DNA of 64,000 nucleotides from Gymnothorax reevesii (Eukaryota > Chordata > Actinopteri > Anguilliformes > Muraenidae): positions 69,798,712-69,862,711 of the forward strand of contig CM056581.1 in the NCBI GenBank assembly GCA_029721435.1, written 5' to 3'. Positions 22,750 to 33,080 of the stretch are shown here, in pieces. A program made the position numbers and the translations under genes. Under the pieces are notes generated by a model. That model did not search any database. It was not told the origin of the DNA and saw only the letters and a list, made by a program, of their open reading frames with translations. Positions within the stretch are counted from its first letter, which is position 1. Each line of letters opens with the position of its first letter.

Positions 22750-23300
22750 TCACTTCTGATTTTCTAAACAATAGTACCATATGGACCTCCCTGGTGACTA
22801 AGGCTGTAGCAAGCCCCACTGGTGCCGTGTAAGTGCAATCTCAGTGCCACCGGTTCCACATGGATTTAAGCAATTTTGACGACCAAAACCTAGTATCCTT
22901 CATCCAATTATTGCAGCACAAACGCCCTGAAATTCCATCCGACTAAGGCTGCGTAGTTTTTCAGTTAGTCCCCGGGTAGGTCCACATGGTGTTGGTGGTG
23001 TCTAAGGCCATAGCAAGCCCCACCGGTGCCGTGTAAGTGCAATCTCAGTGCCACCGGTTCCACATGGATTTGCGTAACACTACACCTGTACCATATGGAC
23101 CTCCCCAGTGACTAAGGCTGTAGCAAGCCCCACTGGCACTGTTAATGCATGCTCAGTGTCACTGGTTCCACATGGATTTGCGTAACACTACTCTAGTGCC
23201 ATATGGACCTCCCCGGTGACTAAGGCTGTAGCAAGCCCCACTGGCACCGTTAATGCATGCTCAGTGCCACCGGTTCCACATGGATTTACTTAACTCAGGC
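22750..23300. repeat. ~107-bp tandem repeat in the L2 3' region
   Basis: The box CCATATGGACCT followed by GTAGCAAGCCCCACTGG and CCACCGGTTCCACATGGA recurs. Two clean units start at 23088 and 23195 (107 bp apart), with partial or rearranged ones at 22776 and 22980. Copy 1 of this LINE has two units at 3192 and 3299. Confidence 0.8.
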
Positions 23301-23427
23301 TTCCAATATCTTGTGAAACCATCACCCATCAACTAGCTTTTAGTCAGTCCCATCAGAGCTAAGTAAAGTTTATACATAAATAATCATCATCTAATCATAG
23401 GCTTGACTAAAAAGGTAAGTTTTTAGC

Positions 23428-26193
23428 CTACTCTTGAACACAGACTGTGTCTGAGGCCCGAATGTTCGTTGGGAGATTGTTCCACAAGACTGGGGCTTTG
23501 TAGGAGAATGCTCTGCCTCCAAATGTAACTCTAGATATATTTGGAATTTTCAAATATCCAGCACCTTGTGAACGAAGTAATCTTGGAGGGGAGTAAGGAA
23601 TGAGAAGTGCACTATGATATTCTGGGGCCAAATCATTTCAGGCTTTGTAGGTAAGCAGCAGAATTTTACATTCAATTCTAAATTTGACGGGCAGCCAGTG
23701 AAGATTTTTGAGTACTGGGCTAATGTGGTCATATTTCTTCGTCCTGGTCAGAACCCTAGCAGCATTCTGCACTAATTGAAGGTGATTCAGGATAGAACTG
23801 GTGCAGCCTGACAGTAAAACGTTACAGTAATCCAGCCGAGAGGATACAAATGCATGAACCATTATTTCGGCGTCCTGAAGAGACAGCATGTTTCTCAGCT
23901 TAGATATATTTCTAAGATGAAAGAAAGCCACTTTTATGATATTATTAATGTGACAGTGTAGAGAGAGTTCTGTATCAAACTCCAAGGTTTTTAACAACAG
24001 CTTTGGCAGAAACCCGGAGTCTGTCAACGTTGAGGGAAAACTTAAGGAATGTGTCTCTGAGTGATTTGGGACCAATTACCAATATTTCAGTTTTATCTGG
24101 ATTTAAAGAGAGAAAATTCTGTGTCATCCATGCTTTAACAGCTTGAAGACACATCTCTAATCTAGTTAGTGGATCAATTTCACCTGGCTTAAAAGATATA
24201 TAAAGCTGCGTGTCATCTGCATAACAATGGTACTTCACATCATATCTACTTATGATGCTTCCAAGGGGAAGCATGTATAAGGAAAACAGCAGAGGGCCCA
24301 GAACAGATCCTTGAGGTATTCCAAAGTTCACCTTGGAATACTCAGAGGAATTACCATTTACTCTGACAAACAGACATCTATCAGAAAGATAGGACTGAAA
24401 CCATGAAAGGGCGAGTCCAGAAATACCAACCAGATTTTCTAGCCTGTGAAGAAGAATATGGTGGTCTATCGTGTCAAAGGCAGCACTTAGATCAAGTAAG
24501 ACAAGGACAGAGATGCGCCCACAGTCCATGGAGAGAAGTAGATCATTCATTACTACAGTGAGGGCTGTTTCAGTGCTATGATGTTTTCTAAAGCCAGACT
24601 GAAACCTCTCATTTACCTTATTCCTTTGCAAGAAGCAAGTGCAAATGTGTTGGGCAACACATTTCTCAAGGATCTTAGAGAGAAATGGAAGGTTTCAGAT
24701 CGGCCTATAATTAGCCAAAACTGTTGGATCTAAATTTAGTTTTTTGAGTAGAGGCTTAATTTCAGCCATCTTAAATGAAGTCGGAATCAAACCTGAAATC
24801 AGGGAAGAATTGATTATGTGCAGAATTGGGCTGTCAAGAATGGGCAGGAGTTCCTTCAGTAACTTACTTTGGATGGGATCTAAGAGACAAGTTGTTGATT
24901 TGGAAGTAGCGACCAGTTTGGCAAGTTCGCTCAGGGATATGGGAGAGAATGAATCAAATTGGTTTATATGCATAGCATGAGGTTTTAAGTTAAGGCCTTC
25001 ACCAACTGCCAGGGAAGCACTAATGTTTTCTCTAATTTCAGTTATTTTGCCACTAAAGAATTTTAAAAAATCATCACTGCTGCAGGAGGGTGGAATTTGA
25101 GGGGAACTTGCAGCATGGTTGTTTGTTAATTTGGCCACTGTTTTGAACAAGAATCGAGGGTCATTTTTATTTTCCTGTATAAGACTTGCAAAATAAGACG
25201 ACCTAGCAACAGACAAAGCATGCTTATACACAACAAGGCTCTCTTTCCAAGCACAATGGAATACCTGGAGTTTAGTGGAGCGCCATTTGCGTTCTAGTTG
25301 TCGGGATTTTCGCTTTAAAGTCCGTGTCTGGTCAGTGTACCATGGGGCTGGTCTCTTCTTCTGAGTACCCTTTTTAAATTTGAATGGGGCAACTACATCA
25401 AGGGTACTACGGAGGGCATTAGCAAACTTATCTGCCATTTCATCAATACAGAGGGGGCTGGCTGGATAATCAAGATAAGTTGGTAGTGCTTCAATGAATT
25501 GTGAAGACGTTGTGGCAGTAAAAGTACGACTTAAGTACATCCTATTTTCTAATAATACAGGATGGGCCAATTGTAGACTGGATGTTAAAAGAAAATGGTC
25601 CGATAAGCTGGGATTGTGTGAATGGATGTCAGCCTTGGCAATCTCAACACCAAAGCTTAAGATCAGGTCTAAAGTATGACCATGAATATGTGTTGGGCCA
25701 ATGACACTCTGAGTGAAGCCAACCGATTCCACAAGATTAGTAAAGATGGATGTTGCAGAATCATCTACCCTCTCAAAATGCAGGTTAAAGTCACCCAAAA
25801 TAACAATTCTATCATATCTTAAAACTAATTCAGAAAGGAACTGCGAGAAATCATGCATGACGCCAAAATATTGACCGGGTGGCCGTCTGGCCGATAGACT
25901 ATCACCAGAGCAATAGACTGAGAAGGGATGGAGTTCATACTTGCATCAAGATAAGAAAAATTCATTAACAGTACCTCAAATGAATCAAATTTATGTTGCA
26001 ATTTGGGCACAGAGTGAAAGGAGTCATTATAAATAACAGCAACGCCCCCTCCTTTTCGGTCAAGACGGGGGCTATGAGCATATATAAAACCAGGTGGAGA
26101 AGCTTCATTCAAAGAGGTGTTTTCATCTGATTTCAGCCAAGTTTCTGTAAGGCATTGTACATCAAGACTATAATCAGAGATTAATTCGTTCAC
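23428..26193 (-). pseudogene. L2 LINE ORF2: endonuclease and reverse transcriptase, lightly broken
   Basis: The N-terminus (26193-25825) and the next frame (25858-24695) give an APE-type endonuclease: CLTETWL (catalytic Glu), VILGDFNLHFE (Asp, Asn) and SLSDHFLL (Asp, His). RT follows at 24631-23975 with [26 protein letters not shown] and [10 protein letters not shown]. The C-terminal block (SRLDYCNVLLSG, NLHWLPV) is at 24075-23638, and the last part at 23631-23428. Breaks: a frameshift near 25840, one in-frame TGA at 24695-24697 where the family has Ser (YRPI*NL), and frameshifts near 24000 and 23630. The enzyme nicks target DNA and copies LINE RNA at the nick; this copy cannot make a full protein. 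Confidence 0.88.
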
Positions 26194-26434
26194 AAGAGCT
26201 GCTTTCGAGTTAAGTGAACTTAGTAAATTTGAGAGAGGGTTTTGAATTCATATAGGAGTTGATATAGTTTGTTTCAATGAAGGTCAAGTTATTGTGGACC
26301 ACACCACGATTCTTCCTTTTTAATTTTATTGGGATTCGGGGAACAGACACAGTCTCAATTAAATTTGACCTAAACAATGATTTATCAAGAGTAACTGTAT
26401 TAAATGCTTGCGATCTAGAGTGGACACTTGGCAG

Positions 26435-27355
26435 TCAATTGCACTGGTTTAAACTGTAGGTAAAATTTTTTGACAAAAGGACGGTGCCCTCTCGAGAAGG
26501 ATGAACACCGTCCCTCCTCAAAAGGCCAGGTCTGCGCCAGAAAGTTCGCCAATTATCTATGAAGCCAACGTTATTTTCTGCGCACCGCGCAGACAACCAG
26601 CGATTGAGTGAATCTAATCTGCTGTACATTTCGTCCCAACATCGGATCGGGTATGGCCCAGAGACAGTTACCGAACGCGACAGCTTCTTAGCTTGGGCGC
26701 AGACAGACTTAAAACCACTCTTCGTTATCTCCGATTGTCTTAAACGAATGTCATTTGTACCAGCGTGGATAATAATTTTGGAATACTTGTGTTTACCCTA
26801 CTCAAGTAATTTCAAATTAGCTTCGATGTCCGTGACACGAGCGCCAGGAATACAGTTTACTGCAGTAGCTGGTTTAAACACCCTAACATCTCTCACTATA
26901 GAATCACCGATAATTAGTGCGTTTTCTGGCACTCGTTCATACAACTGTCGATCTTCGTCGACGAGGGGAGCGAATGAATTAAATTGTTCGACAGGAGAGA
27001 GAGCAGATGGCTGTACGCGTTTCTTTCCCCTCCGTTTACCTCTAACTGTTACGAATGTGTCCTGCTGCGGGGACGCTACCACCGCAGGCATGGAATGGGA
27101 AACCGGAAGAGAACTAATATTAGCGCAACTATCAGGCTGGACAGAAAAAGAGTCAATGAACTCCTCATTGGCCCGAATATTCTGAAGAGTCTCAATGCGA
27201 GCTTTCAGCTCCAGAATCTTTTCGGCTAAACTGGCATAAGCAATGCATTTCTTACATGTGTAAGTTCCACTGAGGGTAGAGGTGTCGTGACAAAACATAC
27301 TGCATTCAGAACACAGGACGGGAAAAGACGTCGGGGAACAAGGGGAAGCAGCCAT
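26435..27355 (-). pseudogene. L2 LINE ORF1: zinc/coiled-coil plus SGNH esterase, one stop
   Basis: From the ATG at 27355 the frame encodes a Cys-rich N-terminus (CSECSMFCHD, YTCKKC), a short coiled coil (LAEKILELKARIETLQ), a basic linker (RGKRRGKKR) and a GDSL/SGNH-type hydrolase. The hydrolase has block I as LIIGDSIVRD (catalytic Ser), block III as IIIHAGTNDIR, and block V as RRDGVHPS (Asp and His). The only disruption seen is an in-frame TAG at 26798-26800; both sides are in the same phase, giving 306 codons in all. Esterase-bearing ORF1 proteins are known in CR1/L2-clade LINEs, where they are thought to help RNP assembly or membrane association. Confidence 0.85.
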
Positions 27356-27619
27356 GGTTACTTACACGAATAGGCGCCGATGAGGTCTGTCTGGCCGAGT
27401 CAGAAAGTTGACCTCGGGCGTCTTGATGGAATGACGATCGGAGAACTTTGCGGGAGAAAAATTCGAATTCCGAGGGAATCAGAAACCACAATCTCCGGAA
27501 AGTTTATGAGGTTTTAAAACGGCTAATTATTTCAATATGACAATTGAGAAAATGCTCGCACGGCAGGTGCTGGGTCGATCGTATGCCAATGCGAAGACAG
27601 GAAACCAACATTCAGTTAG

Positions 27620-27725
27620 CATTCAGTTCAGTTAACATTCACTGCACAGCGACCGCTCTGGTGGACATCCCTGCATCCAGCATGGCAATGGCACGTTCCC
27701 ACCTGACCTGAGACATCTGAGGCAT
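27620..27725 (-). pseudogene. Tc1-like transposase N-terminus
   Basis: From the ATG at 27725 the frame reads MPQMSQVRWERAIAMLDAGM, then STRAVAV. This is the first recognition helix region of a Tc1 transposase (RAIxMLxAGxSxxxVA). The remainder is displaced to 22093-21780 by the L2 insertion. Confidence 0.65.
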
Positions 27726-28020
27726 GATGACTTTTGACAAAATTTGACATTTTTGGGTGGCTGTTTATTGTCCCCAGTATCAGGAGTGTCTGGGTACTGC
27801 TCATTCTGTCTGATCACCGTCTGGAAATGCTACACCCATGTGCTGAGTGAAATCACTGCTTCACTGAGCAAATGCTCACTGACAGAGTGATGGATTAAAA
27901 AATGGTACACAAGTCAAGAGAAATATCCCTATTGTTCAAGTAAAAGTCAGCATATGCTCACTTAGAGTTGTTAACTCCATCTGGCATCAATATTTGACAT
28001 GGGGTGTTAACGTCAATGTT

Positions 28021-29040
28021 AGTTTAGTTTAGTTTATTGTTGTCATATTGTTGTGGCCCCAATTTGTGATGACATATAAGACAGCAAGGGATGACAGACA
28101 AAATTTTAAAACTTAAACAGATTAAACAAAGACTGAAAACTAACCAACAATTTATACTACTGACCAAGATTGACATATACAAGAAAAAAATATTTACAAA
28201 CCCTTGAGATGGGGTTGCTTGGTGATGTCCTGGGACAGGGAAATGCTCCAACACAGGCAAAAATCCACAAAAAAGCCTCACGGGTCTTGAAAAGAGTGAC
28301 TGGTCTAGTAAAATGTATCCTTCTCCTTGCAATTTCTCCTACTACTTTACTCTCTCAATTTTTCTCCGATGTATTCTTTTGCAGTCCCCTCCCACCTTTT
28401 AGACTTTTTTCAATTCTCTGGGACTTTCCCCTCTCAGACATGCCCAGGACATGCCCAAAACATAGCCCCGGACTGGCTTAACAAAGAGTTAATACTGCCA
28501 TCTAGTGGCTTCTTTTCGCCATTACAATATGCATTAAAAGTACAGTGTACAGTCGATGCAATGAAATGCATTTTGCCAGACACCCTCTCTCGACCCTCAC
28601 ATTATATTAAGAATAAATGCAATTATGACACAATAAAAGACAATAAATACCAGTAAATAAGGATAAAAATGAATCACAAGCACCCATGGCACTAAATGCT
28701 GTTGTTAAGCAGTCTTATGGCCTGTGGATAAAAGCAGTCCTTGAGGCGACTGGTGCGTGCCCTGATGCTCCGCAGACGTTTGCCTGAAGGAAGGTAATAG
28801 AACAGGCTGTGTGCTGGGTGGTTAGAGTCCTTCAAGATGAGCTGAGCCTTGTTCCTGCACCGAGTGGTGTAAATGTCTGTTGCCTGTGGCAGTAGTGATC
28901 CAATGATTCTTGAAGCAGACTTTATTGTCCTTTTGATAAGCTTATGGTCCTGAGCTGTAATGTTTCCAAACCAAACCAGGATACTTCCTGTAAGAATGCT
29001 TTCAATAGTTGATCTGTAGAAGTTGATGAGGGAATTATTA
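28021..29040 (-). mobile_element. 3' fragment of a non-LTR retrotransposon
   Basis: The minus-strand frame starting near 29040 and ending at 28692 reads FYRSTIESILTGSILVWFGN, then LPSGKRLRSIRARTSRLKD, CFYPQAIRLLN. This is a C-terminal block common to several fish LINEs. A short repeated tail (AACTAAACTAAACTA on the minus strand) marks its 3' end at 28021-28035. Family (Rex1/Babar or L2 relative) is not resolved. The stretch 28100-28690 is its probable 3' untranslated region. Confidence 0.7.
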
Positions 29041-29208
29041 TTAACATGCCCGTGGGCGCACCTCCAGGTGCAAATAAAGGAATCGACATAATGCATAGCG
29101 GGTAGTTTGGCCGCAAGATACCGTTTAGCGATAGTTGAAGCTTCCAAATGCATAATTCATAGGTAGCGGGTAGTGGCAACGGGTAGGGCAGTGTGAAAGA
29201 TAGAACCC
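29041..29208 (-). mobile_element. right-end fragment of the 19353-21227 Harbinger family
   Basis: TGCCCGTGGGCGCACCTCCA through the terminal GTGTGAAAGATAGAACCC closely follows 21050-21227. Only the terminal ~168 bp is present, abutting the LINE fragment. Its last bases read ATAGAACCC, the complement of the GGGCTCTAT start. Confidence 0.8.
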
Positions 29209-29750
29209 CATGGGCTCAAAAGCTAAGAAAGGGACCCTAACGCACAGGCTGAGTAAAAAATGTAAAAATCTTTCATTGAACAAGTAGAAACGTGAGGCGA
29301 GCAGCAGTACAAACACGACAGAGCTTTAAGATCAGAATGCTGCCACACTCAAATGAGGCACAGCCAACCCTTAAATCGGGGATCCTCAAATCTGGACCTC
29401 AAATCCAAATCCAGCCCAGGTTTTCTGTTATCCCAGACAAGAAAATGAACAGTTTTCTCTGATTGGCCAGACTGTGTTAACACCTGACTCCCAGGTAAAA
29501 GGAGGGCGGAAAACCAGCAGTTCGCGGGCCTTAAATATACAGACCTTCACTTCCACCTCAAAGAGCCACACCTGTTGCCCATTAAGGTGGAGGTGAACAA
29601 TGCAGCAGGGGGAGGGACTGCAAGGACAAACCCTTTTACAGTTCTGAAACAATTCTGAAACTTGGGACCAGATTGCCTTTTCATATCAGTCTAAAACAGA
29701 GTTGTATTGCAACAAACGGCAGAGGTGGTTAAGGGCATAAAACAGAGATA
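29209..29750. other. unassigned DNA
   Basis: No gene recognised. Includes a GGGGATCCTCAAATCTGGAC motif near 29380, reminiscent of common short fish repeats with a CCTGGTCCTGGA-like core. Confidence 0.35.
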
Positions 29751-29754
29751 ACCA

Positions 29755-30140
29755 TTCCGGAAAGAACCTCATCTCAACTGTGAAGAGTGGTGGTGGATCT
29801 TTAATATTTTAGGCTGTTTTTCATTCAAAGGCCCTGGAAAACTTGTTGGAAGCCATGGTACATGAATCCTATCAAGTATCAGCAGATATTAAATGAAAAC
29901 CTGACTACCTCTACCAAGAGGCTTAAACTAGACACGGTTTGATTCTTCAAGAGGACAATGATCCAAAGCATGCATCAACATCAACACAAAAATGGGTTCA
30001 TCAACCGCAGAATCAAGGTTTTGCTGCGGCCGTCCCAGTCCCCTGACCTGAGCCCAGTAATAAACTTGTGGGATGAGCTGAGAAGTTGGCTACATAATTA
30101 TGGACTTAGGAATTTCAAGGATCTGGAGAGTCTACATTGA
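29755..30140 (+). pseudogene. Tc1-like transposase C-terminal fragment
   Basis: The frames contain TVKSGGGSLIF (second catalytic region), NENLTTSTKRLKLDT then FQEDNDPKHAST (third block, Asp) and VLLRPSQSPDLSPVINLWDE (near the Glu position). Ends LRNFKDLESLH. Broken by frameshifts and stops. The order matches Tc1 transposases of the KxGGGSLM type, a family different from Tc1-A, B and C. Confidence 0.72.
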
Positions 30141-30380
30141 GGAATAATGTCAAATCCCTTGCCATGTCCTCTCCAACCAGAATATACACCACAGAAGAAG
30201 AATCAGAGCTGTTCTCTTGAAATAGAGAGGCTGCACAAAATATTAAATGATGGGGATCCAATAACTGTGGCTCATGTTTTTCAGAAAAATATTTTATACA
30301 TGAAAATCATTGATTTTTTTCCCCCCAGATTATTTTATATGTCAAGAGAATAAACAATGTTTATCATAATTGTGGATTAA

Positions 30381-30701
30381 CGTCTAAAGCCCCAGCCTCT
30401 TTTTTAGGTTTCTGTTTGAAAATGACATACCCAAAATGAATAGAGTATATCTCTGTTTGTGCAGCATGAAGTATTAGAGAGGGAGACATGGAAATATGGA
30501 GAGAGGTTTGATTTTCTGACACTACTCGGATTTTGATATTTGAACATTAATATGCTTGGCGTTTGAGTTGTGCTTGGTGTATGTAAAAATGACTTATATG
30601 TGCTTGTAGCAGAGACTCTCCTGTTTCATTTGATGTGTAATATGCGCGGCGTTGTAGGTATTTTGCTGCGGTGAGTCTCGGGGACCCTAGAGTTTAAGAG
30701 G
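30381..30701. mobile_element. possible 321-bp piggyBac-type MITE
   Basis: Flanked by TTAA (30377-30380 and 30702-30705). The ends CGTCTAAAGCCCC and the complement CTCTTAAACTCTAGGG are only loosely similar, so the call depends mostly on TTAA and on the right end, which looks like a fish piggyBac MITE end. No coding frame. Confidence 0.4.
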
Positions 30702-30829
30702 TTAAAAGAGCTCCCGCAAGGGATAAATATGGCATTTGATGTTAATTTTCTGTTTTCCACATTAGTGTTACTGAGTTTAAAAAGTATACTTGGAATTCCA
30801 AATGCTAATAGTTTTAATAATAAATGTTT

Positions 30830-31213
30830 GTATTTTATTAAAAGCAAGTTGACACAGATGATCGAGCCTTGACAAAGCCCTGATCTGAACATCATCACGG
30901 CTCTCTGCAATTACCAAGAGAGACAGAAACGAGTGTGACAGTTTGCAGAAAAATGGTGGCAAGTTCTCCAGAATGTTCTGAATAAGAGAAAGGTCAATGA
31001 TCTTTTTAAATTGTGGAACTACAGTGCAGGGTATCTCATTTTTACACTGAGTAGTTACACCAAATATTAAGTTGATTTAGTTTTTAACAGTTTACACCTC
31101 TTTACACTACATTTTTCATTTGTTAGAAACTTGCAATTTCATTATTTTTGGAAACATATTTGCCATATAAAATTGCTTCAAATGTGACTAGGACATTTGC
31201 ACAGTACTGCACA
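30830..31213 (+). mobile_element. Tc1-like 3' fragment
   Basis: AAGCCCTGATCTGAACATCA encodes the PDLNII motif that precedes the last catalytic residue in Tc1 transposases. Downstream text reads QFAEKWWQVLQNV. The outer end finishes with TTTGCACAGTACTGCA, a Tc1-type terminal repeat. The upstream part is missing. Confidence 0.5.
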
Positions 31214-31403
31214 CCAGTTCAATTGTTCACATTCCACCTCTCGATGGATAATTGACACTTAATATGTTTATGGACTCCTTCAGCTGAGGGGCTGAGTTAA
31301 GCCCTCTCTCATCCTGTTTTCCTCTCTAATTCTGTCCTCCAGCACTTAATGTGATGAAGCCTGGATGCCAATGCAAGACAAGAACGGCTGGGGACAAGAG
31401 GCC

Positions 31404-31510
31404 CTGTGTGTGTGTGTGTGTGCGTGTGCGTGTGCGTGTGCGTGTGCGTGTGCGTGTGCGTGCGCGTGCGCGTGCGCGTGCGCGTGCGCGTGCGCGTGTG
31501 CGCGTGCGTG
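31404..31510. repeat. alternating GT/GC simple repeat (GTGTGC)n
   Basis: About 107 bases of almost unbroken alternating purine-pyrimidine sequence: GT first, then GTGTGC units, then GTGCGC units. It encodes only artefactual Val/Arg/Cys frames. Confidence 0.95.
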
Positions 31511-31800
31511 TCTGTGCCCGAGTGTGTTTGTTTATGAAATAGGATAGGCAGTGGACAGGAGGGTGTGTGTGTACACTAATATAGGATCTCTAAATAAATA
31601 TGAGCAAAAGTGGTTATGGTTAATTAAAGAGAAACCTGCCAAAATGGCAGCAATGACAACAGTTTCTCCTGAGCTGTAAATATTTTATCATTTGTTCTCC
31701 TTTACTTTGCTGTTTTTGTTAATTATCCACTAGTGAGTTATTCACATTTTTCAATGTTTCTTTTCATCCTCATGACAAAGCAACACACGGACACGCTTTC

Positions 31801-31826
31801 ACGCACGCACGCACGCACGCACGCAC
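31801..31826. repeat. (ACGC)n microsatellite
   Basis: Six to seven ACGC units followed by a short CA run. Confidence 0.95.
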
Positions 31827-32079
31827 ATACACACACGAACACTCGCCTACACCAATGCATCCACTTTAAATTTAGCCTTCAGATTATATTGTTGCTGCCA
31901 GTTAAAAATTAATTCTCAGAATGCGCTTAATATTTCATGATCTGAAGAAGAAAATAATGGATTTTGTCAGTGCTTTCATAACCGTCTGTAAACAGACCAG
32001 AAGATGAAATATATTAAAAAAACAAAAAACGGGAGCAGAACGCTCTTATAAACAAGTTTCCAGCCTGCGTGCAGTTGCC

Positions 32080-32300
32080 CAGCACCGAGGTTTCCATGGC
32101 GATCTAGAACACCATCAGCAGCTATGGTGTCCTTGCTGCCATGGCTCCTGGGCCTCTAGCTCTCGCGGGGTCCCCGGGTCCCTGATGGCCCCTGATTTGT
32201 GCATGATGGCGGGACGACGCCTCGCTGCACGGATGCCCACGGAGCCGGGCAGTCTGAGCTAGGCCTCATGGGAACTGCCATCCCTGTTCAGTGCATGAAC
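32080..32300. other. GC-rich block of unknown nature
   Basis: About 220 bp, clearly richer in G+C and CpG than its surroundings (for example CGGGACGACGCCTCGCTGCA). It lies about 440 bp upstream of the first recognised kinase exon. No frame matches the kinase. It could be a small CpG island, an intronic regulatory block or an old repeat. Confidence 0.3.
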
Positions 32301-32737
32301 GCCTAGTAAGGAGGTGTGTTTGTGGGGTGAGAATTCTCTCCCCTAATGGAAAATGAAGGACATGCTAAAGGTATACAGCTAAATGTATGTTCAATCTGCA
32401 TTAAAAAAACCATAGCAAGCACACCTCTCTTCGTCAATCTATGTTTATGACGGTTTATGAAGCCAGAGGATATTTTATCCTCACCCCAGTACAACCCAGG
32501 TTAAAATAAAATAGCAAATAGGAGAAGCATTTTATTTCTTTGCTACTATCTAGTCTACAAAACAACTGAAAGATATTTTATCCATGTCAGAAGAAGTAAA
32601 TGCATCCTTAGCATCACTAATAATGAAGATAGTGAATATATTTTCCAAGTGATGAATTGAATTTTAATTTATTTGTTTAGCCAATATTTAACCAAGGAAG
32701 TGAATGACCATTCCCGCTCTCTCACGCTCTCTCTCAG

Positions 32738-32896
32738 GTCATTCGGGGTGGTTCTGTGGGAGATGCTGACGGGAGAGGTGCCCTATAAAGATGTGGACTC
32801 CTCTGCTATCATCTGGGGGGTGGGGAACAACAGTCTGCAACTTCCTGTGCCAGAGAGCTGCCCTGATGGCTTCAAGATCCTGCTGAAGCAGTGCTG
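32738..32896 (+). CDS. map3k12: map3k12 (DLK) exon: kinase subdomains IX-X
   Basis: The acceptor TCTCTCAG|G precedes 32738 and the donor TG|GTGAGA follows 32896. The 159-nt exon begins and ends in phase 2, each time within a Trp codon. It encodes [20 protein letters not shown], then [31 protein letters not shown]. This is the kinase segment after the activation loop (DxWSFG, subdomain IX) up to subdomain [11 protein letters not shown] is characteristic of the DLK/LZK kinases, which phosphorylate MKK4/MKK7 in the JNK stress pathway, notably in axons. The preceding exon, with the catalytic loop and DFG motif, was not found in the 32.7 kb upstream. MAP3K13 is the alternative; LLKQC and the downstream exons favour MAP3K12. 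Confidence 0.93.
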
Positions 32897-32935
32897 GTGA
32901 GAGGCAGGGAGGGAGGGTAACAGGGGGCTTCATGT

Positions 32936-33080
32936 AACATGGCGGGTAAGGCCTCTGACTGCGGTCAGAAGGTTGTTGGTTCGAGCATTGGGCAGCCCCG
33001 TGCAGATCCAAGCAGCTGTCAGGTTACTGCACTGCCCCACATCTCCTGGGGCGGATTCTCTGTATTCTCCATCAAGTCAC
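32936..33080 (+). mobile_element. truncated tRNA-derived SINE
   Basis: GGCGGGTAAGGCCTCTGACT followed by GGTCAGAAGGTTGTTGGTTCGAGC resembles a tRNA head with a B-box-like GGTTCGAGC and an incomplete A box. The following CTGTCAGGTTACTGCACTG resembles the body of fish SINEs. It lies 40 bp downstream of the exon donor. It cannot fold as a full tRNA because the acceptor arms are absent. Confidence 0.6.

Larger units (their letters stand above)
22093..27560 (-). mobile_element. near-full-length L2-type LINE, copy 2
   Basis: Reads on the minus strand as 5' region, ORF1 (27355-26435), ORF2 (26193-23428), then a 1.3-kb 3' region ending in CAATTTATTTTGTAAAGCGC-type sequence at 22093-22140. It is collinear with copy 1 (2567-5060), which lacks everything upstream of RT. 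The 5' boundary is approximate: it is placed where Tc1-like transposase sequence resumes. Only a few stops and frameshifts are visible, so this copy is fairly young. Confidence 0.85.
21684..28020 (-). mobile_element. Tc1-like element (distinct family) split by an L2 LINE
   Basis: The left end CACTGAACAAAAATATAAAC is preceded by TA (21682-21683). A degenerate inverted counterpart (TTTGACATGGGGTGTTAACG) lies near 27995-28015. Transposase pieces on the minus strand occupy 27620-27725 (start) and about 21780-22093 (middle), separated by the LINE at 22093-27560. Much of the transposase after the first catalytic Asp is missing, so the copy was already deleted. Confidence 0.65.

Noticed and set aside
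31351..31547. Frames rich in Val/Arg and Ala/Cys
   Set aside because: Artefacts of the alternating GT/GC repeat.
32080..32300. GC-rich block considered as a promoter or first exon
   Set aside because: It precedes a mid-kinase exon, has no convincing frame and no core promoter motif; kept only as an unexplained block.
1..32737. Earlier map3k12 exons (DFG motif, HRDLK loop)
   Set aside because: Looked for but not found on the + strand; reporting any frame here as kinase would be unsupported.
32936..33010. tRNA gene
   Set aside because: Only a B-box-like region and part of an A box; no acceptor stem pairing, and a SINE-like body follows.
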